Source of the DNA: Enterobacter ludwigii
Lineage (GTDB): Bacteria; Pseudomonadota; Gammaproteobacteria; Enterobacterales; Enterobacteriaceae
Reading direction: 5' to 3'
Length of the DNA stretch: 64,000 nt
NCBI GenBank assembly: GCA_023023105.1
Contig: CP083824.1
Span: forward strand, 310,001 to 374,000
Part shown: positions 1 to 9,544 of the stretch, piece after piece
Layout of the letters: the number at the start of each line of letters is the position of its first letter
Position numbering within the stretch: position 1 is the first letter of the stretch
Program-made: the position numbers and the translations under genes
Notes under the pieces: generated by a model
Seen by the model: only the letters and a program-made list of their open reading frames with translations
Databases searched by the model: none
What the model was told of the DNA's origin: nothing

Positions 1-685
1 GCCGGAGCTGGAAGAGGAACGTCTTGAGTCCATGCTTTCCTGGAACATCGACGGCCTTATCTTAACGGAACGTACCCACACGCCGCGCACGCTGAAGATG
101 ATCGAAGTGGCGGGCATTCCGGTGGTGGAGCTGATGGACAGCCAGTCCCCATGCCTCGATATCGCCGTGGGTTTTGATAACTTCGAAGCGGCACGTCAGA
201 TGACGGCGGCGATTATCGCGCGCGGTCATCGTCACATTGCCTATCTGGGAGCGCGTCTTGATGAACGTACTATCATCAAGCAGAAGGGATACGAGCAGGC
301 GATGCTCGACGCGAACTTAATCCCGTACAGCGTGATGGTGGAGCAGTCCTCTTCCTATACGTCGGGTATTGAGCTGATGCGTCAGGCGCGGCGCGAGTAT
401 CCGCAACTGGACGGTATTTTCTGTACCAACGATGACCTTGCTGTCGGTGCAGCGTTCGAATGTCAGCGTCTGGGACTTTCCATCCCGCGTGATATGGCGA
501 TTGCCGGTTTCCACGGCCACGATATCGGCCAGGTCATGGAGCCTCGTCTGGCGAGCGTCCTGACACCGCGTGAACGTATGGGGCGTATTGGCGCAGAACG
601 CCTGCTGGCGCGCATTCGTGGCGAGACGGTTACCCCTAAAATGTTAGATTTAGGTTTCACCTTGTCACCGGGTGGATCTATTTGA
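1..685 (+). CDS. gntR: Gluconate-operon repressor GntR, 3' part (5' end outside window)
   Basis: LacI-family repressor of gluconate uptake and catabolism genes. It is released from its operators by gluconate. The frame is open from base 2 and ends at TGA 683-685, so about 228 residues are visible: the periplasmic-binding-protein-like sugar-binding and dimerisation core. The N-terminal helix-turn-helix lies outside the window. The sequence is nearly identical to the E. coli GntR C-terminus (for example the stretch VGFDNFEAARQM and the end TLSPGGSI). It sits upstream of gntK and gntU in the same direction, with the expected operators in the gap. An internal ATG at 32 is not the start. The paralogue IdnR is less likely because the neighbours are gntK and gntU. 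Confidence 0.95.
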   Translation, partial: PELEEERLESMLSWNIDGLILTERTHTPRTLKMIEVAGIPVVELMDSQSPCLDIAVGFDNFEAARQMTAAIIARGHRHIAYLGARLDERTIIKQKGYEQAMLDANLIPYSVMVEQSSSYTSGIELMRQARREYPQLDGIFCTNDDLAVGAAFECQRLGLSIPRDMAIAGFHGHDIGQVMEPRLASVLTPRERMGRIGAERLLARIRGETVTPKMLDLGFTLSPGGSI

Positions 686-691
686 GCTGAC

Positions 692-713
692 AAATTTGAG
701 CTAGCTCACACTT
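692..713 (+). promoter_or_regulatory. Candidate CRP-cAMP site upstream of gntK
   Basis: A 22-bp near-palindrome that fits the CRP consensus well, with half-sites TTTGAGC and GCTCACA around the centre CTAG at about 702.5. It lies about 70 bp upstream of the start point predicted from the hexamers at 738-766, a usual class I activator position. CRP control of gntKU is known in E. coli. The site here is read from sequence only. Confidence 0.7.
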
Positions 714-737
714 ATTCACTTCTCGCACGTTTGGATA

Positions 738-793
738 TTGCTTCGCTTTTGCCCCGGCAGGACAATGTTACCGATAACTGTTACCCGTAACAA
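738..793 (+). promoter_or_regulatory. gntKU promoter with two GntR operators
   Basis: A plausible sigma70 promoter is TTGCTT at 738-743 and GACAAT at 761-766, with a 17-bp spacer. Two GntR-type palindromes overlap and follow it: ATGTTACCGATAACTG at 765-780 and TGTTACCCGTAACAA at 779-793. Both match the known pattern TGTTA-N4-TAACA. Tandem operators at the start point fit repression by the upstream GntR. Confidence 0.75.
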
Positions 794-811
794 TTGACTG
801 AGGGACACCCT

Positions 812-1339
812 TTGAGCACGACTAATCATGATCACCACGTCTACGTCCTGATGGGCGTTTCCGGTAGCGGGAAATCAGCCGTGGCCAGCGAAGTGGCGCA
901 TCAACTCCAGGCTGCGTTTCTTGATGGTGACTTCCTCCATCCGCGCAGCAACATCATGAAAATGGCCTCCGGCGAGCCGCTGAACGACGACGACCGCAAA
1001 CCGTGGTTGCAGGCGCTGAATGACGCCGCGTTCGCGATGCAGCGCACCAACAAAGTTTCCCTTATCGTTTGCTCCGCGCTGAAAAAAACCTACCGTGACC
1101 TGCTGCGTGACGGCAACCCGAACCTCTCTTTCATCTACCTGAAAGGGGATTTTGAGGTGATTGAAAGCCGTCTGAAGGCGCGCAAAGGTCACTTCTTCAA
1201 GACTCAGATGCTGGTGACGCAGTTCGAAGCGCTGCAGGAACCGGGTGAAGATGAGAAAGATGTCTTAGTGGTTGATATCGATCAGTCACTGGAAGGTGTT
1301 GTTGCCAGCACCATCGAGGTCATTAATAAAAGGCAGTAA
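812..1339 (+). CDS. gntK: Gluconokinase GntK (thermoresistant)
   Basis: Phosphorylates gluconate with ATP to 6-phosphogluconate, the entry to the Entner-Doudoroff and pentose phosphate pathways. It acts in the cytosol. The protein of 175 residues has a P-loop GVSGSGKS at residues 15-22 and aligns end to end with E. coli GntK. The chosen start is TTG at 812, preceded by AGGGA at 801-805. A TTG at 794 is in frame but lies inside the operator and has no ribosome site. It is 3 bp from gntU, so the two are cotranscribed. IdnK is the alternative, but the sequence and gntU context favour GntK. Confidence 0.95.
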   Translation: MSTTNHDHHVYVLMGVSGSGKSAVASEVAHQLQAAFLDGDFLHPRSNIMKMASGEPLNDDDRKPWLQALNDAAFAMQRTNKVSLIVCSALKKTYRDLLRDGNPNLSFIYLKGDFEVIESRLKARKGHFFKTQMLVTQFEALQEPGEDEKDVLVVDIDQSLEGVVASTIEVINKRQ

Positions 1340-1342
1340 GTT

Positions 1343-2683
1343 TTGAGTACATTAACGCTTGTTTTGACAGCAGTGGGTTCCGTGTTGCTGCTGCTGTTTT
1401 TAGTGATGAAGGCGCGTATGCACGCTTTCGTTGCTTTGATGGTGGTTTCTATTGGTGCAGGTCTCTTTTCCGGGATGCCGCTCGACAAAATCGCAGCGAC
1501 CATGGAAAAAGGGATGGGCGGTACGCTGGGCTTCCTGGCGATTGTCGTCGCGCTTGGGGCGATGTTTGGCAAGATTTTACATGAGACAGGCGCTGTTGAT
1601 CAGATAGCCGTCAAGATGCTGAAATCCTTCGGACATAACCGTGCGCATTATGCGATTGGTCTGGCCGGTCTGATTTGTGCCCTGCCGCTGTTCTTTGAAG
1701 TGGCGGTTGTGTTGCTGATTAGCGTGGCGTTCTCTATGGCGCGCCACACCGGGACTAACCTCGTGAAGCTGGTTATCCCACTGTTTGCGGGCGTGGCAGC
1801 GGCAGCGGCGTTCCTGCTGCCCGGGCCAGCGCCGATGCTGCTGGCATCTCAGATGCACGCTGATTTCGGCTGGATGATCCTGATTGGTCTGTGTGCGGCG
1901 ATCCCGGGGATGATTATTGCCGGTCCGCTGTGGGGCAACTTCATCAGCCGTTACGTTGAACTGCACATTCCGGATGACATCACCGAGCCGCACCTCGGCG
2001 AAGGTAAAATGCCATCCTTCGGCTTCAGTCTGTCACTGATCCTGCTCCCGTTGGTGCTCGTTGGGCTGAAAACCATTGCCGCGCGCTTTGTGCCGGTAGG
2101 TTCCAGCGCGTACGAATGGTTTGAGTTTATTGGCCATCCGTTCACGGCGATCCTGGTGGCGTGTCTGGTGGCGATTTATGGCCTGGCGATGCGCCAGGGG
2201 ATGCCGAAAGACCGGGTCATGGAGATTTGCGGCGCAGCGCTGCAACCGGCTGGCATTATTCTGCTGGTGATCGGTGCGGGTGGGGTGTTCAAGCAGGTAC
2301 TGGTGGATTCCGGCGTGGGTCCCGCTCTGGGTGAAGCGCTGACCGGAATGGGCTTGCCGATAGCCGTGACCTGCTTCGTGCTGGCGGCTGCGGTGCGTAT
2401 CATTCAGGGTTCTGCGACCGTCGCGTGTTTAACCGCAGTGGGTCTGGTGATGCCGGTGATTGAACAGCTGCATTACTCAGGCGCGCAAATGGCTGCGCTG
2501 TCTATCTGTATTGCAGGTGGGTCTATCGTGGTTTCTCACGTGAATGACGCAGGTTTCTGGCTGTTCGGTAAATTTACCGGTGCCACCGAAGCGCAGACGC
2601 TGAAAACCTGGACGCTGATGGAAACCATCCTCGGTACGACAGGCGCAATTGTCGGGATGATTGCCTTTACGCTGCTGAGTTAA
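1343..2683 (+). CDS. gntU: Low-affinity gluconate transporter GntU
   Basis: Inner-membrane gluconate:H+ symporter of the GntP family, 446 residues, with about 12-14 hydrophobic segments along its length. Conserved stretches such as LPGPAPMLLASQM, SATVACLTAVGLVMP and SHVNDAGFWLFGK are intact. It starts with TTG at 1343, three bases after gntK stops, as in the E. coli gntKU operon. The uptake protein and the kinase together make 6-phosphogluconate from external gluconate. No signs of decay. Confidence 0.95.
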   Translation: MSTLTLVLTAVGSVLLLLFLVMKARMHAFVALMVVSIGAGLFSGMPLDKIAATMEKGMGGTLGFLAIVVALGAMFGKILHETGAVDQIAVKMLKSFGHNRAHYAIGLAGLICALPLFFEVAVVLLISVAFSMARHTGTNLVKLVIPLFAGVAAAAAFLLPGPAPMLLASQMHADFGWMILIGLCAAIPGMIIAGPLWGNFISRYVELHIPDDITEPHLGEGKMPSFGFSLSLILLPLVLVGLKTIAARFVPVGSSAYEWFEFIGHPFTAILVACLVAIYGLAMRQGMPKDRVMEICGAALQPAGIILLVIGAGGVFKQVLVDSGVGPALGEALTGMGLPIAVTCFVLAAAVRIIQGSATVACLTAVGLVMPVIEQLHYSGAQMAALSICIAGGSIVVSHVNDAGFWLFGKFTGATEAQTLKTWTLMETILGTTGAIVGMIAFTLLS

Positions 2684-2710
2684 ATGCGGTGATTTGCCAA
2701 GGCTAAAAAT

Positions 2711-2743
2711 AAGGCCCGGTAGCGTTAGCGCTTACCGGGCCTT
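2711..2743. repeat. REP-like palindrome
   Basis: Perfect 11-bp inverted repeat AAGGCCCGGTA (2711-2721) and TACCGGGCCTT (2733-2743) with an 11-base centre. A second copy of the same family lies at 30703-30733. Such GCCCGGT-to-ACCGGGC elements are typical intergenic REP sequences of Enterobacter and Klebsiella relatives. Here it sits between convergent gntU and plsB. Confidence 0.75.
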
Positions 2744-2763
2744 AATCATTCTGCGAAAGACAG

Positions 2764-2796
2764 GCCGGGAAGAGTGAAAACTCCGCCCGGCTTTTT
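2764..2796 (+). terminator. Rho-independent terminator after gntU
   Basis: Stem GCCGGG (2764-2769) with CCCGGC (2786-2791), extended inside by GAGT (2772-2775) with ACTC (2780-2783), followed by TTTTT at 2792-2796. It ends the gntRKU transcript just before the convergent plsB stop. Confidence 0.8.
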
Positions 2797-2800
2797 ATTA

Positions 2801-5221
2801 TCACTCGCCCTGCGTTGAACTCTCAATCGTCAGACGCACATCAGATGTAATCAGTTCAGCCAGCATCTGGTAGACCTTCAGCGTCTCTTCCGGTTCGGCA
2901 TCGCCCGTATCACTGATAAAGCCTTCATCACGCAGCGTCAGAACCAGTGAACTGAAGACCGCTTTGTCGAAGAATTCAGGAGCGTTAATACCGTGCAGAA
3001 CGGACAGGCGCTGTGCCAGCGTCCGGCTCTCTTTCTCCAGCGTTCCACGGTTGATAGACGGGTTCGCACTGAGCAACCAGAATGTAATGGCATAACGCTG
3101 CAGCGTTTCACGCGCACCGGCCGCCAGCAGTTGCAGGGTACGGGAACGTGACGGATTGATATGCAGCTCGTCGTTCACAACAGTGATCAGCCCCTGACGA
3201 CGCAGTTCTTCCGTCAGTTTATCCAGCTCGCCAGCCAGTTCATCCTTGCTCCAGCGCAGGAACAGCTCCGCTTTCAGCATCGGGTAGAGCGTGTCAACGT
3301 GACGCAATAGCTCCTGGCGTGAAATGCGACGATGCTGGGTGATGATAGCTGCCATGAGTGACGGCAGCATCAGCATATGGGCGATATTGTTGCGATAGTA
3401 CGTCATCAGCACGGCCTGCTCGCGCGGCAGAATGATGATGTCGCCGATCGTGTCCTTTTCGACTTCGAACTTGTTCATCTGCAAAGCGTGATCGATAAGC
3501 TCACTGGCGCTCGCAGAAGGTACCGTCGAGTCAACCGAGTACGGGACGTTGCGCATCATATCGAGATAACAATCGAGCTGCTCTGTCAGCTGTTCGCGAG
3601 TCAGTGAACGCTGGCGAGACGCCAGAAGCGCCGTACAACACAGGTTCATAGCGTTAGCCGCACCAGCATTGTTAATGCGCACCATCAGTTCAGACGCGAT
3701 GCCGTTGACCGTTGGCGTCAGCCAGGCCGGACGAACCGCTTCGATAGGGTCGATAGACTCGCGCCACTCCGGAACGTGATGGTTCAGATACGTCATCAGC
3801 GGCATCGGCTCGCCAAAGTTCACGTAGCCCTGTCCGAGATTACGTAGCTTGCTCAAACCGCGCAGCATTTGCGGCAGGCTCTCTTTCTCTTTAGTCGCGC
3901 CACGCAGCTCTTTAGCGTAAGTCCCCACCTCCATCACATGCTCATAGCCGATATAGATTGGCACCAGCGTGATTGGACGAGTTCCTCCGCGCAGCATGGC
4001 CTGAATGGTCATGGACAGCGTGCCGGTCTTCGGATCGAGCAGACGGCCGGTACGGGAGCGACCACCTTCCACGAAGTACTCAACGGAATATCCGCGGCTG
4101 AACAACTCACCCAGATACTCGCGGAACACCGTGGAGTAGAGCTTATTGCCCTTGAAGGTACGGCGAATAAAGAAGGCGCCCAGTCGACGGAAAATCGGGC
4201 CAGCTGGCCAGAAATTCAGGTTAATACCGGCCGCGATATGCGGCGGTACCAGCCCCTGGTGATAAAGCACATAGGAGAGAAGCAGGTAGTCCATGTGGCT
4301 GCGGTGGCAGGGGACATAGACAATTTCATGGCCATCATGCGCCAGTTGGCGTACACGCTCGGCGTTATGGACGTTGATGCCCTGATAGAGACGGTTCCAG
4401 GTAAAGCTGAGAATACGATCGGACAGACGAATCATCTCGTAAGAGAAGTTCGCTGCAATCTCTTCCATCAGTGCAATGGCGTTCTGCTGGGCTTTCTCAT
4501 GTGAAATCTTCTTGCTGCGTGCTTCGTCTTCGACGGCACGGGCAATCGCTTTGGAGGCCAACAGCTTGTTGAACAGATCCTGACGCGCCGGGAGACGCGG
4601 CCCAACGGCAGCGAGGCGCTGACGGGCGAAGTGCATACGCGCTACGCGCGCCAGTTTTTGCGCGATGATCTTATCGGTGCCATGCTCGTCCGCCATTCGA
4701 CGCAGCGAAACGGAAGGGGAGAAACGCACAAAGCTGTCGCGTCCCAGCCAGGAGACCGCGAAGAACTTCTGGATGCCGTTAAGCATGCGCAGCGGTGGAT
4801 TCTCTTCACCTTTTTCACGACCCGGGCGACGACCAAACATCACCGATACTGGCACCATCTGCACATCCAGATCAGGATTGCTGCGGTGCAGGTCGAGATA
4901 GTCATGGAACAGCTTGATGGACTCTTCTTTTGGCGTGTAATAGGTAAACACGCGCGGTCCACCGTGAATGAACACGTAGCGCGGCAGCAGAGTACCGTCA
5001 ACTTCTAGCGGTTCAAGCGGGTCAGGTAAGTCATGCGCCAGGCACTGGGCGCGAAGCGTCAGTAAGTCTGCCTTCGAGTTATAAGGCAAAACGTACATAA
5101 TGGGGCGCGACGTATCGAGCCCCAATTCCAGCGCGGGTTCTGCTGGGATAGACTTGCTTTTTACCAGGATGCTTAATGGTAAATTAAGTAATTTGTAGTA
5201 AATTCGTGGCCAGCCGGACAT
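2801..5221 (-). CDS. plsB: Glycerol-3-phosphate 1-O-acyltransferase PlsB
   Basis: First step of phospholipid synthesis: transfers an acyl chain from acyl-CoA or acyl-ACP to sn-glycerol 3-phosphate, at the inner membrane. 806 residues, the family length. The acyltransferase motif HRSHMD (HX4D, near residue 305) and the phosphate-binding FVEGGRSR motif about 75 residues later are both present. The frame is open 63 bp further upstream, but ATG 5219-5221, giving [15 protein letters not shown], matches the family start and has AGAGG upstream. It is divergent from dgkA, as in E. coli. The downstream neighbour, gntU, differs from E. coli. Confidence 0.96.
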   Translation of the reverse strand: MSGWPRIYYKLLNLPLSILVKSKSIPAEPALELGLDTSRPIMYVLPYNSKADLLTLRAQCLAHDLPDPLEPLEVDGTLLPRYVFIHGGPRVFTYYTPKEESIKLFHDYLDLHRSNPDLDVQMVPVSVMFGRRPGREKGEENPPLRMLNGIQKFFAVSWLGRDSFVRFSPSVSLRRMADEHGTDKIIAQKLARVARMHFARQRLAAVGPRLPARQDLFNKLLASKAIARAVEDEARSKKISHEKAQQNAIALMEEIAANFSYEMIRLSDRILSFTWNRLYQGINVHNAERVRQLAHDGHEIVYVPCHRSHMDYLLLSYVLYHQGLVPPHIAAGINLNFWPAGPIFRRLGAFFIRRTFKGNKLYSTVFREYLGELFSRGYSVEYFVEGGRSRTGRLLDPKTGTLSMTIQAMLRGGTRPITLVPIYIGYEHVMEVGTYAKELRGATKEKESLPQMLRGLSKLRNLGQGYVNFGEPMPLMTYLNHHVPEWRESIDPIEAVRPAWLTPTVNGIASELMVRINNAGAANAMNLCCTALLASRQRSLTREQLTEQLDCYLDMMRNVPYSVDSTVPSASASELIDHALQMNKFEVEKDTIGDIIILPREQAVLMTYYRNNIAHMLMLPSLMAAIITQHRRISRQELLRHVDTLYPMLKAELFLRWSKDELAGELDKLTEELRRQGLITVVNDELHINPSRSRTLQLLAAGARETLQRYAITFWLLSANPSINRGTLEKESRTLAQRLSVLHGINAPEFFDKAVFSSLVLTLRDEGFISDTGDAEPEETLKVYQMLAELITSDVRLTIESSTQGE

Positions 5222-5375
5222 AAACGATGTAAAGCCTCTGGTTAATAATGCAATTGCGGCGCAAGGATAACAGAAAGCGCGCAAAATTTCTGTTGTTACC
5301 CGTCATACTTCAGGCGGCAGCGAAACGCGCTGCCACTCTAGTTACTGACGCTATTTCCAATAAAAGGTTCTTTTA

Positions 5376-5744
5376 ATGGCCAATAATACCACTGGGTTAA
5401 CCCGAATCATCAAAGCCGCCGGCTATTCCTGGAAAGGTTTCCGTGCCGCATGGATCAATGAAGCCGCCTTTCGCCAGGAGGGCGTCGCCGCTATCATCGC
5501 GGTGATTATCGCCTGCTTCCTTGATATTGATGCAATAACACGCGTTCTTCTCATCGGCTCCGTACTGTTGGTGATGATAGTGGAAATTCTCAATAGCGCT
5601 ATTGAGGCCGTTGTTGACCGGATTGGTTCAGATTTCCACGAGCTCTCTGGCCGGGCAAAAGACATGGGTTCCGCTGCCGTGTTGCTGGCGATTATTACTG
5701 CGGTCATTACCTGGGTCACGCTGCTTTGGTCACATTTCCGATGA
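5376..5744 (+). CDS. dgkA: Diacylglycerol kinase DgkA
   Basis: Trimeric inner-membrane kinase that phosphorylates diacylglycerol to phosphatidic acid, recycling lipid left by membrane-derived oligosaccharide synthesis. 122 residues, exactly the E. coli length, with three membrane helices. The signature EILNSAIEAVVDRIG spans residues 70-84 and carries the active-site glutamates and the asparagine. An AAAGG ribosome site precedes ATG 5376. It lies between divergent plsB and the SOS gene lexA. Confidence 0.96.
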   Translation: MANNTTGLTRIIKAAGYSWKGFRAAWINEAAFRQEGVAAIIAVIIACFLDIDAITRVLLIGSVLLVMIVEILNSAIEAVVDRIGSDFHELSGRAKDMGSAAVLLAIITAVITWVTLLWSHFR

Positions 5745-5807
5745 GCCTCGAGGAATAATTAAGTCCCTGGTTTTTTGTGCAGTTTTTGGTTCCAAAATCG
5801 CCTTTGA

Positions 5808-5844
5808 CTGTATATACTCACAGCATAACTGTATATACACCCAG
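5808..5844 (+). promoter_or_regulatory. Two LexA (SOS) boxes upstream of lexA
   Basis: Two 16-bp SOS boxes, CTGTATATACTCACAG at 5808-5823 and CTGTATATACACCCAG at 5829-5844, both fit CTG-N10-CAG. The second ends 8 bp before the lexA start codon. The arrangement equals that of E. coli and provides autoregulation. Confidence 0.93.
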
Positions 5845-5852
5845 GGGGCGGA

Positions 5853-6461
5853 ATGAAAGCGTTAACGACCAGGCAGCAAGAGGTGTTTGATCTCATCCGG
5901 GATCATATCGGCCAGACGGGTATGCCACCCACGCGTGCGGAAATCGCTCAGCGTCTGGGCTTCCGTTCTCCGAATGCTGCCGAAGAACACCTGAAAGCGC
6001 TGGCGCGTAAGGGCGTGATTGAGATTGTTTCGGGCGCGTCACGCGGTATCCGCCTGCTGGTGGAAGAAGAGACGGGCATTCCGCTGGTGGGGCGTGTTGC
6101 TGCCGGTGAGCCTTTACTGGCACAGCAGCATATTGAAGGCCACTACCAGGTCGATCCGGGGATGTTTAAACCGAGCGCTGATTTCCTGCTGCGCGTAAGC
6201 GGCATGTCGATGAAAGACATCGGTATTCTTGACGGTGATCTGCTTGCGGTTCACAAAACGCAGGATGTGCGAAACGGCCAGGTTGTGGTCGCGCGTATTG
6301 ATGACGAAGTGACCGTTAAGCGTCTGAAAAAACAGGGTAATACCGTACAGCTGCTGCCTGAAAACAGCGAATTCTCCCCGATTGTGGTGGATCTTCGCGA
6401 ACAGAACTTCTCTATCGAAGGGCTGGCAGTAGGGGTGATTCGCAACGGCGAATGGCTGTAA
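5853..6461 (+). CDS. lexA: SOS repressor LexA
   Basis: Represses DNA-damage genes and cleaves itself when stimulated by RecA filaments. 202 residues: winged helix-turn-helix in about residues 1-70, the cleavage site Ala84-Gly85 in VAAGEP, and the Ser119/Lys156 catalytic dyad in GMSMKD and VKRLKK. All key residues are present. It starts at ATG 5853 after a GGGGG-rich ribosome site, downstream of two SOS boxes. dinF follows 63 bp later, and the pair is an operon in E. coli. Confidence 0.97.
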   Translation: MKALTTRQQEVFDLIRDHIGQTGMPPTRAEIAQRLGFRSPNAAEEHLKALARKGVIEIVSGASRGIRLLVEEETGIPLVGRVAAGEPLLAQQHIEGHYQVDPGMFKPSADFLLRVSGMSMKDIGILDGDLLAVHKTQDVRNGQVVVARIDDEVTVKRLKKQGNTVQLLPENSEFSPIVVDLREQNFSIEGLAVGVIRNGEWL

Positions 6462-6524
6462 TCTCTTCCTGACAGGCTACGGCGTTGCTGTAGCCTGCTT
6501 CCTTTACCTCTCCCGGTATTTTTC

Positions 6525-7862
6525 ATGTCACTGCTGACGGCATCAGATAAGGCATTGTGGCGTCTTGCACTGCCGATGATTTTCTCCAATATTACCGTGC
6601 CCTTGCTGGGTCTGGTCGATACTGCTGTTATTGGTCATCTGGATTCACCTGTTTATCTTGGCGGCGTGGCGATTGGCGCGACGGCAACCAGCTTCCTGTT
6701 TATGCTGCTGCTCTTTTTGCGCATGAGTACTACCGGGCTCACGGCACAGGCGTATGGTGCCAGAGATCCGCTGCGTCTGGCGCGCGCGCTGGTGCAGCCG
6801 CTCATTCTGGCGCTTGGTGCGGGGGCATTAATCGTTGTATTGCGCTCGCCCCTGATTGACCTCGCGCTTCACATCGTTGGCGGTAACGAGGCGGTGCTGG
6901 AGCAGGCGAGACGTTTCCTTGAAATCCGCTGGCTCAGTGCGCCGGCATCGCTGGCTAACCTGGTTCTGCTGGGATGGTTACTGGGCGTGCAGTATGCCCG
7001 CGCGCCCGTCATTTTGCTGGTGGTGGGAAACCTTCTCAACATTGTGCTTGATGTCTGGCTGGTAATGGGTCTGCATATGAACGTGCAGGGGGCTGCACTG
7101 GCGACGGCAATTGCCGAATACGGGACTTTTATCATCGGTCTGTGGATGGTCTGGCGCGTGCTGGCGATGCGCGGGATCTCTCTTGCGCTACTCAAAACCG
7201 CATGGCGCGGCAATATCCGTAAGCTGCTGGCACTCAACCGCGACATCATGCTGCGCTCACTTTTCCTTCAGCTCTGTTTCGGTGCGCTGACGGTTTTCGG
7301 GGCTCGGCTGGGGCCAGACATCGTCGCGGTCAATGCCGTATTGATGACGCTACTGACCTTTACCGCCTACGCGCTGGACGGTTTTGCCTATGCTGTGGAA
7401 GCACATTCCGGGCAGGCGTACGGTGCGCGCGAAAGCGGGCAGCTTCAGGATGTCTGGCGGGCAGCCTGTCGTCAGTCGGGGCTGGTGGCACTGGCATTTG
7501 CGCTGGTTTATGCCGTTTTTGGTGAGCAGATCATTGCATTACTCACCTCACTTCCCACACTGCGTGAACTGGCGAGCCACTATCTCATCTGGCAGGTGAT
7601 CTTACCGGTGGTCGGTGTCTGGTGTTATCTGCTGGACGGCATGTTCATTGGGGCTACGCGCGGAGCCGAAATGCGTAACAGTATGGCGGTGGCAGCTGCA
7701 GGGTTTGGTCTGACGCTGCTGACGCTTCCCTGGCTTGGCAATCATGGTTTGTGGCTGGCGTTGGCCGTTTTCCTCTCGTTGCGGGGCCTGTCTCTGGCCT
7801 TTATCTGGCGCCGTCACTGGCGAAATAATACCTGGTTGCCTTCCCATCACGATATATCGTGA
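6525..7862 (+). CDS. dinF: MATE-family efflux transporter DinF
   Basis: Inner-membrane multidrug and toxic-compound extrusion transporter, DNA-damage inducible through the lexA promoter. 445 residues with about 12 hydrophobic helices. The N-terminal region ALPMIFSNITVPLLGLVDTA and the symmetry-related repeat near residue 230 are typical of the DinF branch. Work in E. coli links it to oxidative-stress and bile-salt tolerance, but its substrate is not firmly known. It lies downstream of lexA in the same direction, and no SOS box is visible in the 63-bp gap. Confidence 0.93.
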   Translation: MSLLTASDKALWRLALPMIFSNITVPLLGLVDTAVIGHLDSPVYLGGVAIGATATSFLFMLLLFLRMSTTGLTAQAYGARDPLRLARALVQPLILALGAGALIVVLRSPLIDLALHIVGGNEAVLEQARRFLEIRWLSAPASLANLVLLGWLLGVQYARAPVILLVVGNLLNIVLDVWLVMGLHMNVQGAALATAIAEYGTFIIGLWMVWRVLAMRGISLALLKTAWRGNIRKLLALNRDIMLRSLFLQLCFGALTVFGARLGPDIVAVNAVLMTLLTFTAYALDGFAYAVEAHSGQAYGARESGQLQDVWRAACRQSGLVALAFALVYAVFGEQIIALLTSLPTLRELASHYLIWQVILPVVGVWCYLLDGMFIGATRGAEMRNSMAVAAAGFGLTLLTLPWLGNHGLWLALAVFLSLRGLSLAFIWRRHWRNNTWLPSHHDIS

Positions 7863-7981
7863 CGGTTAAAGATTCCGAATATCAAAATAGCTGCAGAATC
7901 CTTAACTACAATTATTATCACGTCCAGCAGAAAAGAACGTAACGGACGTTGCGACCCGACGCTTAACAAGAGGACACGATG

Positions 7982-8191
7982 ATGAATAAAGACGAAATCA
8001 GCGGCAACTGGAAGCAGTTCAAAGGTAAAGCGAAAGAGCAGTGGGGGAAGCTGACAGATGACGATATGACCGTCATTGAAGGTAAACGCGATCAGCTTGT
8101 CGGTAAAATCCAGGAACGCTACGGCTACGCAAAAGACCAGGCGGAAAAGGAAGTTGGCGACTGGGAAAAACGCAACGACTACCGCTGGTAA
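7982..8191 (+). CDS. yjbJ: CsbD-family stress protein YjbJ
   Basis: Small hydrophilic CsbD-like protein of 69 residues, abundant in stationary phase and osmotic stress in E. coli. Its molecular role is unknown. The repeated GNWKQFKGKAKEQWGKLTDDD and DKQ/E-rich helical pattern fits the family. Two ATG codons stand in tandem at 7979 and 7982. The AGAGGA site at 7969-7974 is better spaced for the second, which also gives the family length (MNKDE). It stands alone between dinF and convergent zur and is followed by a terminator. Confidence 0.92.
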   Translation: MNKDEISGNWKQFKGKAKEQWGKLTDDDMTVIEGKRDQLVGKIQERYGYAKDQAEKEVGDWEKRNDYRW

Positions 8192-8230
8192 CCGGGTTAT
8201 ACCCGAAAGTACAAGGAAGTACACCCTGAG

Positions 8231-8252
8231 GGCGGCCATGAGCCGCCTTTTT
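8231..8252 (+). terminator. Rho-independent terminator after yjbJ
   Basis: Stem GGCGGC (8231-8236) with GCCGCC (8242-8247), loop CATGA, followed by TTTTT at 8248-8252. It lies in the short gap before the convergent zur stop codon. Confidence 0.85.
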
Positions 8253-8257
8253 CATTG

Positions 8258-8770
8258 CTAGCGAGGTTTTTTCTTCACAACGATTGTGTGGTCGTGCTGG
8301 CACTTATCGTGATGGCTGCATGATTCCACCTCGACACAGGCAGAGCACAGCCCATGTGCTTCAATAACATTATGACGCAAGGCAAAGCCCATTTTGGCCG
8401 CCAGCGTATGCATAATGTCTTCAACACCTTCAGCCCCTTCTTCTTTTACCACGCCGCAGCGGTCGCAGATAAACATGGCTGATGTATGGGTTGGCTGGTC
8501 AAACAGGTGGCACAGCACATAGCTGTTTGTGGATTCAACCTTATGCACGAACCCTTGTTCCAGCAGAAAATCGAGCGCGCGATACACCGTAGGCGGTTTG
8601 GCCTGCGGCTCGCTTTCGCGGAGCAGGTCGAGCAGATCGTACGCGCTGATGGCTCCCTGTTGCAGGCTCATCAGGCGTAATACCTCAAGGCGCTGCGGAG
8701 TCAGGCGCACATTGCGTTGCGCGCAGAGCTTTTCGGCCTGCGCTAACAGCTCTTTTGTGGACTTATCCAT
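8258..8770 (-). CDS. zur: Zinc uptake regulator Zur
   Basis: Fur-family zinc-responsive repressor, which with zinc shuts off znuABC and other zinc-scavenging genes. 170 residues: winged helix in about residues 1-85, then the dimerisation domain. Structural-zinc cysteines Cys102/Cys105 (CDRCG) and Cys142/Cys145 (CSAC) are present, and the C-terminus is His/Cys rich (SCSHHDKCQHDH). Closely related to E. coli Zur along its whole length. It is divergent from the cupin gene at 8886. Only half of a Zur-like box (GATGTTATA) is seen upstream of its own start, so autoregulation is not claimed. Confidence 0.95.
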   Translation of the reverse strand: MDKSTKELLAQAEKLCAQRNVRLTPQRLEVLRLMSLQQGAISAYDLLDLLRESEPQAKPPTVYRALDFLLEQGFVHKVESTNSYVLCHLFDQPTHTSAMFICDRCGVVKEEGAEGVEDIMHTLAAKMGFALRHNVIEAHGLCSACVEVESCSHHDKCQHDHTIVVKKKPR

Positions 8771-8885
8771 TTAGCACCCCGGATGTTATAGGACGGAAAA
8801 CCCTCACTTTATCATGTTCTGGTAAAAACACCGAGATCCGCCTGTCTGTGCTATACCTGACGCATTGCAAACCGGGAAACGAACA

Positions 8886-9374
8886 ATGAAAAGACCTGAC
8901 TGTATTCGACACTGGCGCGACGTGGAAGGCGCTGATAACTCAACCTATCCCGACAGCGACGAGCGTTTTTCCATCGGTGCGCCGCTGGCTCGCAAGCTCG
9001 GGCTAGGGCGTATTGGTATCCATCATGAGCGTTTACCCCCCGGACGTCGGACATCCTATCCCCATGCGGAAAGCGACGAAGAAGAGTTCATTTACGTGCT
9101 TGAAGGGTATCCTGAAGCCTGGATTAATGGCTATTTGTGGAAACTTGAACCCGGCGATAGCGTAGGTTTTCCCGCCGGAACCGGCGTCTGCCACACCTTT
9201 ATCAACAACACGGACGAAGAGGTTCGACTCCTGGTAGTTGGCGAAGCCAACAAGAAGCACAACCGCATCTACTATCCGCTCAACCCAGTGTATGCCGCCA
9301 CGCGAGAAGATCGCTGGGTCGATCACCCGCCCCAGTTTTTTGGGCCACATGATGGAAAACCTGGGAAAAAATAA
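8886..9374 (+). CDS. Cupin-domain protein of unknown function
   Basis: Cytosolic single-domain cupin of 162 residues. The first cupin motif reads HAESDEEEFIYVLEG and the second region is LEPGDSVGFPAGTGVCHTF, so a metal-binding beta barrel is expected. The function is unknown; cupins include isomerases, dioxygenases and sugar-binding proteins. ATG 8886 is chosen because the residues following it begin the conserved region. The in-frame TTG 21 bp upstream has no ribosome site. It is divergent from zur and lies where E. coli has yjbL/yjbM. The predicted -10 TATACC at about 8852 serves it. Confidence 0.8.
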   Translation: MKRPDCIRHWRDVEGADNSTYPDSDERFSIGAPLARKLGLGRIGIHHERLPPGRRTSYPHAESDEEEFIYVLEGYPEAWINGYLWKLEPGDSVGFPAGTGVCHTFINNTDEEVRLLVVGEANKKHNRIYYPLNPVYAATREDRWVDHPPQFFGPHDGKPGKK

Positions 9375-9544
9375 TTTCCTCTTCTATAAATATTGAGGGC
9401 CGTCACAAATTACAACAGGTCTGGTTAGAATTTAACTTAAGGAAATAGCGGGTCTTTTTGTACTTATTCACAGCAATAGTTCGTACCTGTTTGAGTGATA
9501 ACAGACAGGGGTTATTTCATAACAGACTATAAGACGAGCATACT

